From: Paratinospora sagittata | Taxonomy: Eukaryota; Streptophyta; Magnoliopsida; Ranunculales; Menispermaceae | Assembly (NCBI GenBank): GCA_035771175.1 | Contig: CM069606.1 | Location: 32,551,316-32,615,315, forward strand | Length of the DNA stretch: 64,000 bases | Direction of reading: 5' to 3' | Shown here: piece after piece, positions 33,166 through 44,461 of the stretch | How the letters are laid out: every line of letters starts with the position of its first letter | How positions within the stretch are numbered: the stretch's first letter is position 1 | Notes under the pieces: generated by a model | The model's database searches: none | The model's input: only the letters and a program-made list of their open reading frames with translations | What the model was told of the DNA's origin: nothing | Program-made: the position numbers and the translations under genes

Positions 33166-34319
33166 TTATGAATTATGTATTATATATAACAATAGCTTAG
33201 TTTGGTTTTGTTTACAAGACGTAATTGTAGAATACGTGGTGTGAATTGGATTCTCAATGGTTAGATTAAGGTTTAATAGGGTTACAATTATTTAGAAAGT
33301 AGGAATATTTGGGATTATATCCTAGTTAGGATGTCGTAAATGAATCTTGATATTAATATCCACATTAATTTTGATTCAACTTATGATTTTTTATTTTATT
33401 TTTTATCAGGTTTCTTAAAATCTTTTCTCTTACTTTTTACATTTTATTAAGTCCCTCAACTCTTAAAATCATCAAGTCCTTTTATCGTAGGAGTATCAAT
33501 ATTAAATATTCATTTTACATATATTCTCTTATGTATCTTCCCTACGATATGTTATTTTTACTCTTCAACACCTTTGTCATCTTTCTTCATTTTGATAATT
33601 TCTTCTCCCTTTTTCGTTAGATCCTTAATTATAACTTCGATCGTCTTCTTTGTTCAATGAGTGGATTTTCACTTTAGCTTCTTCTTCTTCTTCTTCTTCT
33701 TCTTAAGGTTGACAAAATTCCGATTTAAATATGCTAATTCTATGATTTGCATGTGAATTGATTTGCCCTCCATCGAACCCTGAATCGGTCTGAATTAGTG
33801 TAAATCCTGCAATTCACGTGTGAATCACACAACTCAGCGATTCAAACCAGTTCAGGGGGCTTTTTTTGGCTCCTCGTGTTCGTGCTTAATAAAAAAAATT
33901 ATCTTTTTTGTTGCATGTTTTGTGTTAACTAACTAATTTCTTTTTTTGGATTGATAGATTTTTTTTTATTTTTTTGGGCTTGACATCATGCTCTGAATCA
34001 TTTTTAGGTGTTATTTTGGACAAACTTTGTTTAATTTAAATTATAATTCAATATTCAAAACTTTGAACAATGAAATTCAATGATTAGATTTAATAGATTA
34101 AATCACAAATAAAACAAGATATTAAAATTTATAATGAAAATCTAATATAACATTAAGAATACAAATAAATGCCTTTAAAATCTAAATTTATGTATATGAT
34201 TCACAATTGTTTCCTAAATCCTACAATTTATCAATTCAAATCCCGATTTGATTTAGAGGGCCCCCACCAATTCACTTTCTACTCACAATTCTGACTACTT
34301 TGATTATTATTATTTAGAA
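33166..34319. other. AT-rich spacer with a (CTT)n microsatellite
   Basis: (CTT)n lies at 33678-33704. No gene. A diffuse pair of ATTCAAATCCCGATTTGA-like sequences near 33720 and 34230 may be ends of an old inverted-repeat element. Confidence 0.45.
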
Positions 34320-34577
34320 AAATCAATAATCAGCTCAATCAAGACAACTGAGTTATTTGTTCTTCTCTTTATAGGTGTCAATTACATGTATGAGATTACA
34401 TCACAACCATACATTTGTCACTCATCCGTTCATAGTTATAACAACCTAACAACCTAACAACCTAAACTCTCCAGACGATTCTATACAGATAGATAGTTAC
34501 AACAAGTGTCTAAGTTTGTTAACTATGTTAGACAGTTATTGCCACATGTTGAAGGGCGTTAATGTGCTACTTTAACA
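34320..34577 (-). mobile_element. 3' LTR of copia element B
   Basis: The LTR start on the minus strand is TGTTAAAGTAGCACATTAAC, directly preceded by the polypurine tract GAGGGGGGA (complement of 34578-34586). The stretch 34508-34577 recurs at 54477-54546 with a few changes, which confirms it as LTR. The far end near 34320 is approximate. Confidence 0.7.
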
Positions 34578-34819
34578 TCCCCCCTCAAGCGAGAGGGTGA
34601 AGAGAGAGTCCCGAGCTTGGTGCACAGATACTAAAAAGGATGAGAAGCTAATGCCTTAGTCATACAATCTCCAATTTGATCACATGATGGCACATATCTA
34701 ACATCAAGTTCCTTCCTTAGGACCATGTCATGAACAAAATGGATGTCTAGCTCGATTTGTTTCGTTCTGGAGCGAAACACTAGATTAACAACCATAGCAT
34801 TGGCACTCATGTTGTCACA

Positions 34820-36895
34820 TGTAACGACCCAAATTATCACCTGACATCATGATGATGTAAATTGGCCAACTCTAGATGCTTGTGTTGGTATTTGATGTGT
34901 ATTATACTTGTATTTGTGTATATTTTCACGTTTTATATGTTAATGAAGTATATGGGTAAATTAGAGATGTGCTTAAGAGTGAAATTCTAAAAATGGGCAG
35001 GAGAAGCGCACTCCTTGGGTAAATCAAGACTTGGGTTTTATTAGAAATTGGAGAAGCGCGCTCCTTAAGGGAGCAATGCTCTCCTTGTGCACAGACCGGG
35101 ATGTATTTTTATCAGGCAAGCCAAGGAAGTGCGCTCCTTCAGGTATAAGCGCGCTCTTTGCGTTTGGACAATTTTTTTTAAAAACACAAAGACGTGGACC
35201 CATTGTAGGTATAAAAGGAAACCACTTCAATTTCCCTTCATTCTCGTCATTTTGAGTTGAGAGAAGAGGGAAAAGAGAGGAGAATGATGATTTGAGAGAT
35301 TTGGGAGATTTTGGGCTAGGGTTGGTGGATTTGATCCATAAGGTATGAATTTCTACCCAATTTCTTCACATTTTTTCTTCTCTTGATGTTTTCTAGCTTA
35401 AGGATATGTTTTAGATGACATGCATGTGCCGAATTTGAGTTTTGAATTTGGGTTTCGAAATTAGAAATCCTAAACATGTGACCTTGAGCTTAATTTCCAT
35501 GAATTGAAGTAGTTTTACATGCTTTAATGACGAATTCCATGGAAATTCGAGAGCTTATATTGTAATTTGGGGTTTGAGCATGCATGTGGGTTTTTTAATG
35601 GAGACCCTTGAGTAATGGAGGTGTATTTAATGCTTCTAATCCAATTACTGGTGGTTTTGAGGTGCTTAGAGTTGAATTGATAGGAAATTAAATTGGGAAT
35701 TGGATTATGGAAGTTTGGGAATCTTATTGGGTTTATTCAAGTGGTGTATGTGTAGACTTGAGTTTGATAATCATTGTATGAATTGTGTATTTCAGGACTT
35801 TGATTGGGAGTGGTCTAATTGGAGGTGGATTAGCTTGTGTATTTAACTTTTGGATTGGTAGTGAGTATTTCTCACATTTATTCTCCATTTATAGCATTTT
35901 ATATATGTAACTGAATTGTTAAAATGTATGCATTTATGGTATATGTGCATGCAATTTATAATCATGAAAATGATTTTTGTGCATTGGATTGCCTTGGGTA
36001 TTTTGGATTTAATACCTTGGCGTAAATTACCTTTCTACTTACTTGTTCTTTGGGGAAATGTTCTGCCGGTGTTACTTGGATTAGTACTCGGTGGGTATGG
36101 TCTTTTTGTTACTGAAGAATGTAAGGGTAGAAGGGTTAGAATTGGATATTCTATTATGGTCGACCTTTGTTGTTGCGAAATAGGGGAAGTTTGGACAAAA
36201 TTATCCTGATGTGACCTCATTTGAGGCGATTGCATTTTTTCTAAAAAACTAGTGCATAATTTATATGTCTTAGTTTGAACCATGTATGTTATATTAAATT
36301 GATGCATTTGTGCTTATAAATGATTATTCAAGGGCATACTTGTTTTTATAAATGCATTAATAGAATTAATTGTGAGAATATTCATTGAGCTAGTTTATGC
36401 TTACCCCTTTCTCCTATTTTTCTCAGGTTCAGATCTAAAAGGGAAAGACAAAGCTTGATCACTGACAATAGTCTTCCATCTCTTTGGATTACATGTGAGT
36501 AGGGGATTTGGGATACTTTGTGATTCTTTTGTTAGTTTGGTTATATATATAACTATAGAATGTACATATATATATATATATATCATGTAGATGGGATGTG
36601 GTTATGACACAAGTATATGACTTATACTTTGGGTAATAGATATTTGTTCTTACAGGGGAATTATATATATGTTGAACCATGTGGAAATTTATACAGGACA
36701 CTGTGATCTTGTTGATGGATTGTGAAAAAATGTTATGGTTCAGTTATATGATGTCTTGTAGAGGCTTTTATGGTATTGTACATGTATTAATGGTATATCA
36801 GGTAGAGGCTTAGCACAGCCTCAGGTTTTGTCCTAGAGTGACAGTATCTGGAGTTCTTTGTCGGTCGCAATGTCACCTGATCGGGGGTCACGACA
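34820..36895 (+). mobile_element. solo LTR (family X) in copia B RNase H
   Basis: It starts TGTAACGACCC and ends GGGGGTCACGACA, with perfect 5-bp target duplications TCACA on both sides (34815-34819 and 36896-36900). Removing it rejoins the RNase H motif LWCDN of copia B. A TATA box GTATAAAAGG lies near 35210. Upstream are repeated AAGCGCGCT palindromes (listed separately). TTCATTGAGCTAG (about 36380) marks the R/U5 part. A 2076-bp LTR with no internal region. Confidence 0.92.
35001..35158 (+). promoter_or_regulatory. repeated GAAGCGCGCTYC palindromes in the U3 of LTR X
   Basis: GAGAAGCGCACTCC (35001), GAGAAGCGCGCTCC (35051), AGGAAGTGCGCTCC (35124) and ATAAGCGCGCTCTT (35144) precede the TATA box at ~35210 by 50-210 bp. 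The sister LTR at 52328-54212 has three such motifs in the equivalent place. Confidence 0.7.
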
Positions 36896-39578
36896 TCACA
36901 CCATAGTATAGGTGATGTTGGAATGGAGATATGCACTTCAGATAAAAGAGACTGTAGCCAACAAATTTCAGAGGTTGCTTGAGCTAATGCCATGTACTCG
37001 GATTTTGCAGTCGATCGGGTGACCACCGTTTGCTTTTTAGACTGCCAAGAAACTAAACAATCACCAAGGTAGGCACAAGATCCACCTATTAATTTTTTAT
37101 CATTAGGAGAACAAGCCCCGTTCGCATTTGTAAACCCAATTAATGATGGTGAAGTAGCAGTTAGAAAATGAAGAACATAATGCCGAGTCCCAGACAAATA
37201 ACGCAGTACCCGTTTTACAACTTGCCAATGTTGGAGAGATGACTGGTGCATAAATTGGCTTAGTTTACTAGTAATGAAGGAGATGTCCAGGCGAGTATAT
37301 GCCAAGTATTGAAGTGCACCAACTGCACTTCGAAACAAAGTAGGATCAAAGAAAACATTATCATCAGTTACGCAAACCAGTTGCTTGCCTACGCAGCAGG
37401 GGTATCACACTCTTTTAAATGAGTACGATCAAGTCGCTGTAGTAAGTCAGTGATATATTTCGCCTGATACATATATAAATTTGTAGACTCCATGTGAATT
37501 TCAATACCAAGGACATAACTAACATCCCCAAGATCTTTAAGAGCAAACTGGTGATGAAGGAGCCCAATGAGACTTGAAATCTAAGAATTATCTGTTCCAG
37601 TAATCAAAATGTCATTGACATATATGAGTATGTATAAGCAAAATGTCCTCTCTTGAACAATAATAGAGATGTTATTAGCTTTTGAACTTGTAAAATTCCA
37701 GCTAAGAAGAATGGAATGAAGCCATTCATACCATGCCCGAGGCACTTGTTTCAAGCCATATAATGTATGATGAAGACAACAGACAATCTGATTTTGATAG
37801 ATTAATCAATCCTTCAAAATGTGACATAAACACTTTCTCTTGTAGCGTTCCATGAAGAAATGCGTTATTCACATCAAGTTGTTTTATGAGCCAATTATGC
37901 ATAGTGGCAAGAGCAAATAAAACTCAAATTGTAGCCATTTTTGCAAGGGGACTAAACGTTTCACCAAAGTCTATACCTAGGGTTTGATGAAACCCCTTTG
38001 CCACAAGACGGACCTTATACCAATGAATGGAGCCATCCATATTATATTTCACTTTGAACACCTACTTGTTCCCAATGAGATGCAGATCTTTTGAGCGAGG
38101 AACTAAAATCCAAGTATGATTTTTCATGAGAGCATAGTATTCTTCTTCCATGGCAACTTTCCAATGAGGAGAATTGAAAACTTCAGTAATAGGGATGGGT
38201 TATAGTGGACTGGTTTTGACAACATTGTACAACTTTGGTTTGAATATTCCATTCTTGGAACGTGTTATCATATGATGACCAACAGGAACATCATAGGTCA
38301 TGGGAAGAGTAGATACTGATAAATCTGGGGTATGATTAGCAGGGAGATCGGGTGGGACAAAAGATATGGAAGTTGGAGAATTAGTTACTGATAAATATGA
38401 GTTATGATCAGCAGAAGTCATAGGCATAAGTGTAGAGGAACTTGCAGATTGTAAGCTAGACAAGGCCAATGTAATAGAGTCATTTGAAGGCAAAGTAACA
38501 ATGGTGTGGGAAGGTGGAGCTGAAGATATTAAAGAAACAGAGGGTTGAAACAGAGTTTGATACGAAAAAGAGAATTCATTAAAAATGACATTGTGCGAGA
38601 TATAGATTCGACTAGAGGGGTTAATACATTTGTATCCTTTATGGGAATCATTGTAACCAAATAATATGCACTCTGTAGAATGAAATTGGAATTTGTGATT
38701 TTGGTATGGTCTAAGACATAGGAAACAAGAACATCCAAAACATTTAAGAAAGAGATAATTAGGAATGTGACCTGTGAACTTGTGATAAGGTGAAGCACCC
38801 TGTAAAACTTGGGTAGGTAAATGATTTATTAGATAGGTAGCAGTTTGCACAGCCTCCCACCAAAACATAAGAGGCAATGAGGCTTGGGCTAATAAGGGTA
38901 AGGCTATTTTAATTATGTGGTGATGTTTACGTTCGAGACGATCATGTTGTTCATGTTCGTGAGGGTAGGGTTGTTGGAAGGCAATGCCAAATTATGAAAG
39001 AATTGGTGCAAAAACTCTGTATTTGCCTCCCCAGTCATATTTAATAAATTTTATTTTTTTGTCAAACCGATTTTCAACCAACTTTTTTAACTGGAGACAC
39101 GCAGCGAGAGCTTTAGATTTGAGTTTGAGAGGATAAATCCATGTGTAACGAGTATAGTTATCAATAAAATGTAGTATTTGTATCCAAGATAAGAGGTTAG
39201 TGGCGTTGGGCCCCATTGGTCAGCGTGAAATTAATTCAAGAGGATACCTAGCTTGTTTGGATGAGTTGGCAAAAGGTAATTTATGTGATCTCCCAAGTTG
39301 ACAGGCACTACAGAAATCATGAATTTTACTGATAGTAGTTGAAGGTTTACACCTGGAAACAACTTGTTTCACCATTTTATGAGAAGAATGTCCAAGTTTC
39401 ATATGCCATACATTACTTATTGAAATATGAAAAAACACTATGAGAAGGATAAAAAACATAGTTATCATGAGAAGCAGCAGCAGTGAGTGACGACAAGTGG
39501 TACATGCCATCTTTAGTGGTTCCCCGAAGAAGGATTTGATTGGTGCGCTTGTCATTTACAAGCCAACAAGAATAATGG

Positions 39579-39601
39579 TGTCACGACCCTTGTCCGACCG
39601 A
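39579..39601 (-). mobile_element. left 23 bp of an X-family LTR split by a gypsy insertion
   Basis: TGTCACGACCC followed by TGTCCGACCGAC resembles the complement of the LTR X end (TCGGTCGC...GGGTCACGACA). The rest of this LTR is at 52328-54212. The target duplication is AATGG (39574-39578) against AATGA (54213-54217). Confidence 0.6.
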
Positions 39602-39793
39602 CGCATTATACTTTAATTTAACAGGACTCATATACAATTTATAATACACATATTTATATACATTATCAAGCATCAACTATACAAACATTAAACAATCATC
39701 AAACAAACACCAAACATATCAAGGCAACACATACAGTTTGGGCAAAGTGCAATTGAGTTATGGGCTAGATGAAATAATTTTCGAGGCGTCACA
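39602..39793 (-). mobile_element. truncated LTR of the second gypsy copy (G2)
   Basis: From GCATTATACTTTAATTTAAC to TTTTCGAGGCGTCACA it matches the last ~190 bp (plus-strand sense) of the LTRs ending at 44418 and 52327. About 2.8 kb of the LTR is missing. Confidence 0.85.
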
Positions 39794-41339
39794 TCACACC
39801 CACCTTAGAATGAACTTCGTCATCGAAGTTTTAAGGTTAAGAAATTACCTAAGCCCATGAACTCAGCAAAGTGTTCCATCAAGTAGTCCTCACGCTCCCA
39901 AGTAACATGCTCCTCGCTATGGAACTGCCATCTCACCTTAACCATCGGAATCTCGCGGTTACGTAACCTCTGAACCTTTCGGTCAAGTATCTGAATAGGT
40001 TCCTCATCATAAGTTCCATCCTGCCTCAGTTCAATGTTCCTCCAATCCAAGACGTGATTAAAATCACTCTTGTACACTCTCAGCATTTACACATGAAAGA
40101 CATTGTGGACTGCTGCTAACTGAGGTGGCAAGGCTAATCGGTAAGCGACGGGGCTAATTCGTTCTAAAACCTCGAACGACCCAATAAATCTCGGAGCGAG
40201 CTTGCCTTTTATCCCAAATCTAGTTTGGCCCTTCTGAGGTGAGACCTTCAATAAAACTTGGTCACCCACCTCGAACTCTACGGTCTTCCGCTCGGCATCA
40301 GTGTAACTCTTCTGCCTGTCTTGGGCTACCTTCATATTATGCTTGATCCTCTTAATCTTCTCTGTGTGTTCTTGTACAAACTCTGGTCCCATCACCGCAA
40401 CATCCCCTACCTCTGTCCAACAGATCGGAGATCTACATGGTCGACCATACAATGCCTCAAAAGGAGCCATGCCAATACTGGACTGATAGCTGTTGTTGTA
40501 CGCGAACTCACACAGATGTATGTACTCCTCCCAGTTACCACTGGACTCAAGGACACAAGCTCGAAGCATATTGTCTAAAATCGATATCAACCTCTTAGAC
40601 TGGCAATCCGTTTGGGGATGAAAAGCGATACTGAGATCTAGTCTAGTGCCGAGCTGCCTCTGCAACCCCTGCCAGAATACCGATGTAAACCTCGGATCCC
40701 TATCTGACACAATCGAAACTGGCACTCCATGTAATCTGACTATCTCCCGCATATAGAGTCTGCTCAGCTTGTCCATAGAATCCCTAGTGTTCACCGGTAG
40801 AAAGTGAGCGGACTTGGTCAAGCGATCAATAATAACCCAAACAACATTATGTCTCCTCGGGGTGTTGGGTAATCCCACAACAAAGTCCATAGTGACATGC
40901 TCCCATTTCCACTCAGGAATGGCAAGCGGTTGCATCTGCCCTCCAGGCCTCTGACGCTCAGCTTTGACTCGCTGACAGATCTCAAACCTCTGAATGAACT
41001 GAGCTATCTCTCTCTTCATGTCGGGCCACCAATACATTCTTTTCATATCATGATACATCTTGGTTCCGCCAGAATGAATAGCATAATGAGATCTGTGAGC
41101 CACTTGGAGGACACTCTGTCTGAGTCGTGGATCTGTGGGAACCCATAAACGTTCCCTAAATCTCAAGGCACCATCAGATGACAAGTGCCAATCAGTAAAA
41201 TCACTGCTCTCAGCCCAAGACTTGTACATCACATAATCAACGTCAAGTCTCTGTTGGTCAATCACCTCCTGGACTTGTGTAGGCTGAGCTCTCATTTGAG
41301 CACATATCACAATCTGATCTGAAGGGGTAGCACATATAC
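39794..41339 (-). pseudogene. partial gypsy pol G2: integrase and chromodomain-like end
   Basis: This is a second copy of the C-terminal third of the polyprotein at 44462-49183. The main frame (41421-40087) begins with LTR-derived residues and enters pol at SICATPSDQ, so its apparent start is an artefact of the LTR/pol junction at 41340. Differences from the intact copy include FEICQ for CEICQ (a zinc ligand of the integrase HHCC domain is lost), TDCQSKR for TDGQCER (the catalytic Glu is replaced by Lys) and a TAA in place of Ser after VFHV (about 40087), which separates the last 88 codons (40086-39820). Inactive. Confidence 0.92.
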
Positions 41340-44300
41340 TGTGGCGACCCCGCACCCCGGACCACCAACCCCGCAGGAAATAACGTGCGGAATGCCGGGG
41401 TGGGACGCCCTGCGTAGGCATCTCCGACCACTCCTCAACTCCCGTGAGGTGGTTGAGACCCTACGAGCCTTATCTCAAACAACGACATAATATCAAAAGG
41501 TACTAAACAAAACTACCCACCGTATTAATCATCAAAGACAAGAGATAGTCCATAAAAATGAACCATAAATAAAATCATAATCCCTACAGTCCATTAAAAT
41601 TGACATACACATAAAGTCCAAAATTGTGGGTACAAATAAAAATCGTCATATGCCTACATGGTCTATCCAACAAGTCCCAACTCACCCGTACTACAATGTG
41701 GTAAGTGTTATAATTACATAATCCAAAATATAATACTTCATAATTTAAAACACAGTTCAATCAAAATGCCTCTCAACTCACATCGAGGCTTTGGATTCTC
41801 TCGCAAGCAAGGCCCTCAAGATATAACTACTCCTTTGCCCTTATTCGGGACAGAAGGACCTGAAAGAGGAAAATGAGGGTGAGCCAATGGTGCCCAGTGA
41901 ATAGAATTCAAATATGCTATCAATACTCATCAATAAATATCATGTATGCATGTCAATGTGTAGCATGATTAAAAGCTCATAACATATAAATATCAAGCAT
42001 TTATAATAAGTTCGATGCAAGTAAAAGCTTATCAATTTGGATCCACATTCCACATGCATTGGGTTACTAGTGCACGTCTATTTCACCGTACCGTTGACCC
42101 CAATCTCTTCCTTTCCTAAAACCCTCCTATGACAAGGTTAAGTCCCCCTATTAGCCAGATAGATGGGCCCAACGAAAGTCATAAGGTTTTCTCAAATCAA
42201 TGCATCATTCAAAACATTAGAACACATTCATGCTTTCAACATACAATATATAAGTGATATGATGACATAAAAGATATAATCATAATGAAGTCTACTCACA
42301 ACCAAGCCTCGCGAGAGTATTTAACCACACACGATCACGAAACCGAATCAACCCAATCAAGATCCTGAAACATACATCAATATCCTACCATACATCAATT
42401 TCTATGCTCAATCACATAGACATTACACATCAACCCTAAATCAGCCCACATATAAACAATAGGCCTAAATCCCATCTAATCCCATCATTCAACTCAAATC
42501 ACATGACTTAGGCCTCTAATGCATAGTTCTCATACATAAACCATTATATTAATTAAAAATACTGATTTTCAATTCCTTTAGGCATAAACATGCCCAAATT
42601 GGGTCACTTGATCACAAGTAGGCCTAACTCATGATATGGTCACAACCACCAAATCAGGAGCATAATCAACCCTAATCATGCTTAATTAAACATAAGTTTC
42701 ATCAATTCAATGATTCTAGGCCAAAATCATCAAAAGCCCTAAAATATGAAATTTTCCATACTTAGGCCATATTGTCGATTTACACTAGGTCACCATGTTC
42801 AGCCATGTATATCACTGATTTTGCATCATGCGTTCATCAACAATGACAACTAGGTCAACATAGTTGACATGCAAGCTATTTGGAAAGGTCTAAGTTCATA
42901 TTCTAAATTTAGGTCTAATACAAGCAACCCTACCAATTCTTCATTTACTATTCTGTTCAGATGTATCAATATACCAACAGAAATATGTACTCACAAAATC
43001 AACCGTACAGATTGAAGTATGTGAGGAAACAAACCTTCTGTCCAAATATCAGCCCAATCCAACGGTCCTAAACGTTAAGTATATTTGATGAACAAGTCTC
43101 TAATTAGACAATTTCTCCTTTCCTTCTGCAAATACTCAAACTCAGCTGACTATATCACAGAAAATACTAACTTATAAACATCTCCACCGTTCATAATACA
43201 GAAATAGCAGTTATAAACTATATACGCAAATTTGATGTCCATCCAACGGTAGATTGAGGAGTTCTAGAAGTTTGAACGAAACAGCATGAGAAATCCAGAC
43301 TTTCCGACCAGCTTTGTTTGAGAGGTTAGATCTCTCAAACGAAACCAATAATCAAAATCTCAACCGTTAGCAATGCCGAAATATCAATTGTACACTACAT
43401 ACCCAAATTGTATATCCATCCAACGGTAGATTAAAGTGATCTAGAAGTTTGAACGAAACAGCGCGAGAAATCTAGACTTTCTGATTAGCTTTGTTTGAGA
43501 GGTTAGATCTCTCAAACGAAACCTCTAATCAAAATCTCAACCGTTAGGATTGCAGAAATATAAGTTGTACACTACATACCCAAATGTTATATCCATCCAA
43601 CGGTAGATTAAAGAGATCTAGAAGTTTGAGCGAAACAGCGCGAGAAATCTAGACTTTCCGACCAGCTTTGTTTGAGAGGTTAGATCTCTTAGAAGAAACC
43701 TCTGATCAAGATCTCCACCGACCAGAATGAATAACCATAAGCTACGAACTTGCTGAAACATTTTGAGCTCAATCTGACCATTTATCCCAAAGATCCAGCT
43801 CTTTGATGAAAATGTCACAGAGATCTTCTTCCTGCAACTCCCTCCTTCTTTATCTTCTTCTTTCCTTTCTCTTCTTTTCTTTCTCTTTTTTTTTCCTTTC
43901 TCTCCACTCACCTCTTTCTAGCACTTCCTTGATTCCCTCCTTGATTTTCTCCTTGATTCTCTCCTTGATTTCCTCCACTCATTCTAGCACTTCCTTGAGG
44001 GACATGGGACACTTGTCCACTTTCATGCACCAACCTTCACATGTGTTGGTCTCATACTACCCATACCAACCACATGTACTTTAACCAATTTCAAGCTTCC
44101 ATGTATTTTAGATGTCCAATCCATTTAACACACCAAATTTTCATTCTCATTTATCCTTTTATTCAATCAATCCTAACTCATATCAATTCATGGTTTAATG
44201 GGTCCACGCATAAATAATAACATATATGCATTATAATTTAATTTAACATGACCCATATACAATTTATGATACACATATTTATATACATTATCAAGCATCA

Positions 44301-44418
44301 ACTATACAAACATTAAACAACCATCAAACAAACACCAAACATATCAAGGCAACGCATAGAGTTTGGGCAAAGTGCAATTGGGTTATGGGCTAGATGAAAT
44401 AATTTTCGGGGCGTCACA
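41340..44418 (-). mobile_element. 3' LTR of the gypsy element G
   Basis: A 3079-bp LTR that starts TGTGGCGACCCC and ends GGGGCGTCACA, co-linear with 49383-52327. Three units of a ~177-bp repeat are near 43150-43700, and a polypyrimidine tract with CTTGATTCTCTCC repeats is at 43825-43985 (GA-rich on the element's sense strand). The polypurine tract AAGGTGGGTGTGA (complement of 44419-44431) adjoins it. Confidence 0.9.
43150..43720. repeat. 177-bp tandem repeat inside LTR G (three units)
   Basis: CCATCCAACGGTAGATT recurs with starts about 177 bp apart (near 43240, 43417 and 43594). Each unit also has GAAGTTTGAACGAAACAGC, then CGAGAAATCYAGACTTTC and TTTGAGAGGTTAGATCTCT. The other LTR has two such units (near 51350 and 51527), which largely explains the length difference of the LTRs. 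A single diverged unit is at 60960-61130 in another LTR family. Confidence 0.88.
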
Positions 44419-44461
44419 TCACACCCACCTTAGAATGAACTTCGTCCTCGAAGTTTTAAGG

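Larger units (their letters stand above)
34587..39578 (-). pseudogene. copia element B: integrase, reverse transcriptase, RNase H (interrupted)
   Basis: Reading from right to left on the minus strand: pre-integrase WHMKLGHSSHKMVKQV and CSACQLGRSHKLPF (39470-39260), integrase core FIDNYTRYTWIYPLK (39170-39125) and WEAVQTATYLINHLPT (38860-38815), FGCSCFLCLRPY, the linker HHMITRSKNGIFKPK (38275-38235), reverse transcriptase with YVNDILITG (YVND at 37611-37622; the usual YVDD has lost an Asp), RNase H GALQYLAYTRLDISF (37315-37270) to ILWCD, then after the solo LTR the end CDNMSANAMVVNLVF and TKQIELDIHFVHDMVLRK. Stops and frameshifts are common. It is interrupted at 34820-36895 and, toward its 5' side, at 39579-54212; protease continues at 54213. 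Confidence 0.88.

Noticed and set aside
36035..36701. Overlapping frames on both strands
   Set aside because: They lie in the U5 half of solo LTR X, show no motif and are not shared with the sister LTR.
43803..44084. 93-codon plus-strand frame rich in Ser, Leu and Phe
   Set aside because: Translation of the LTR polypyrimidine tract; the partner LTR does not keep it as a gene.
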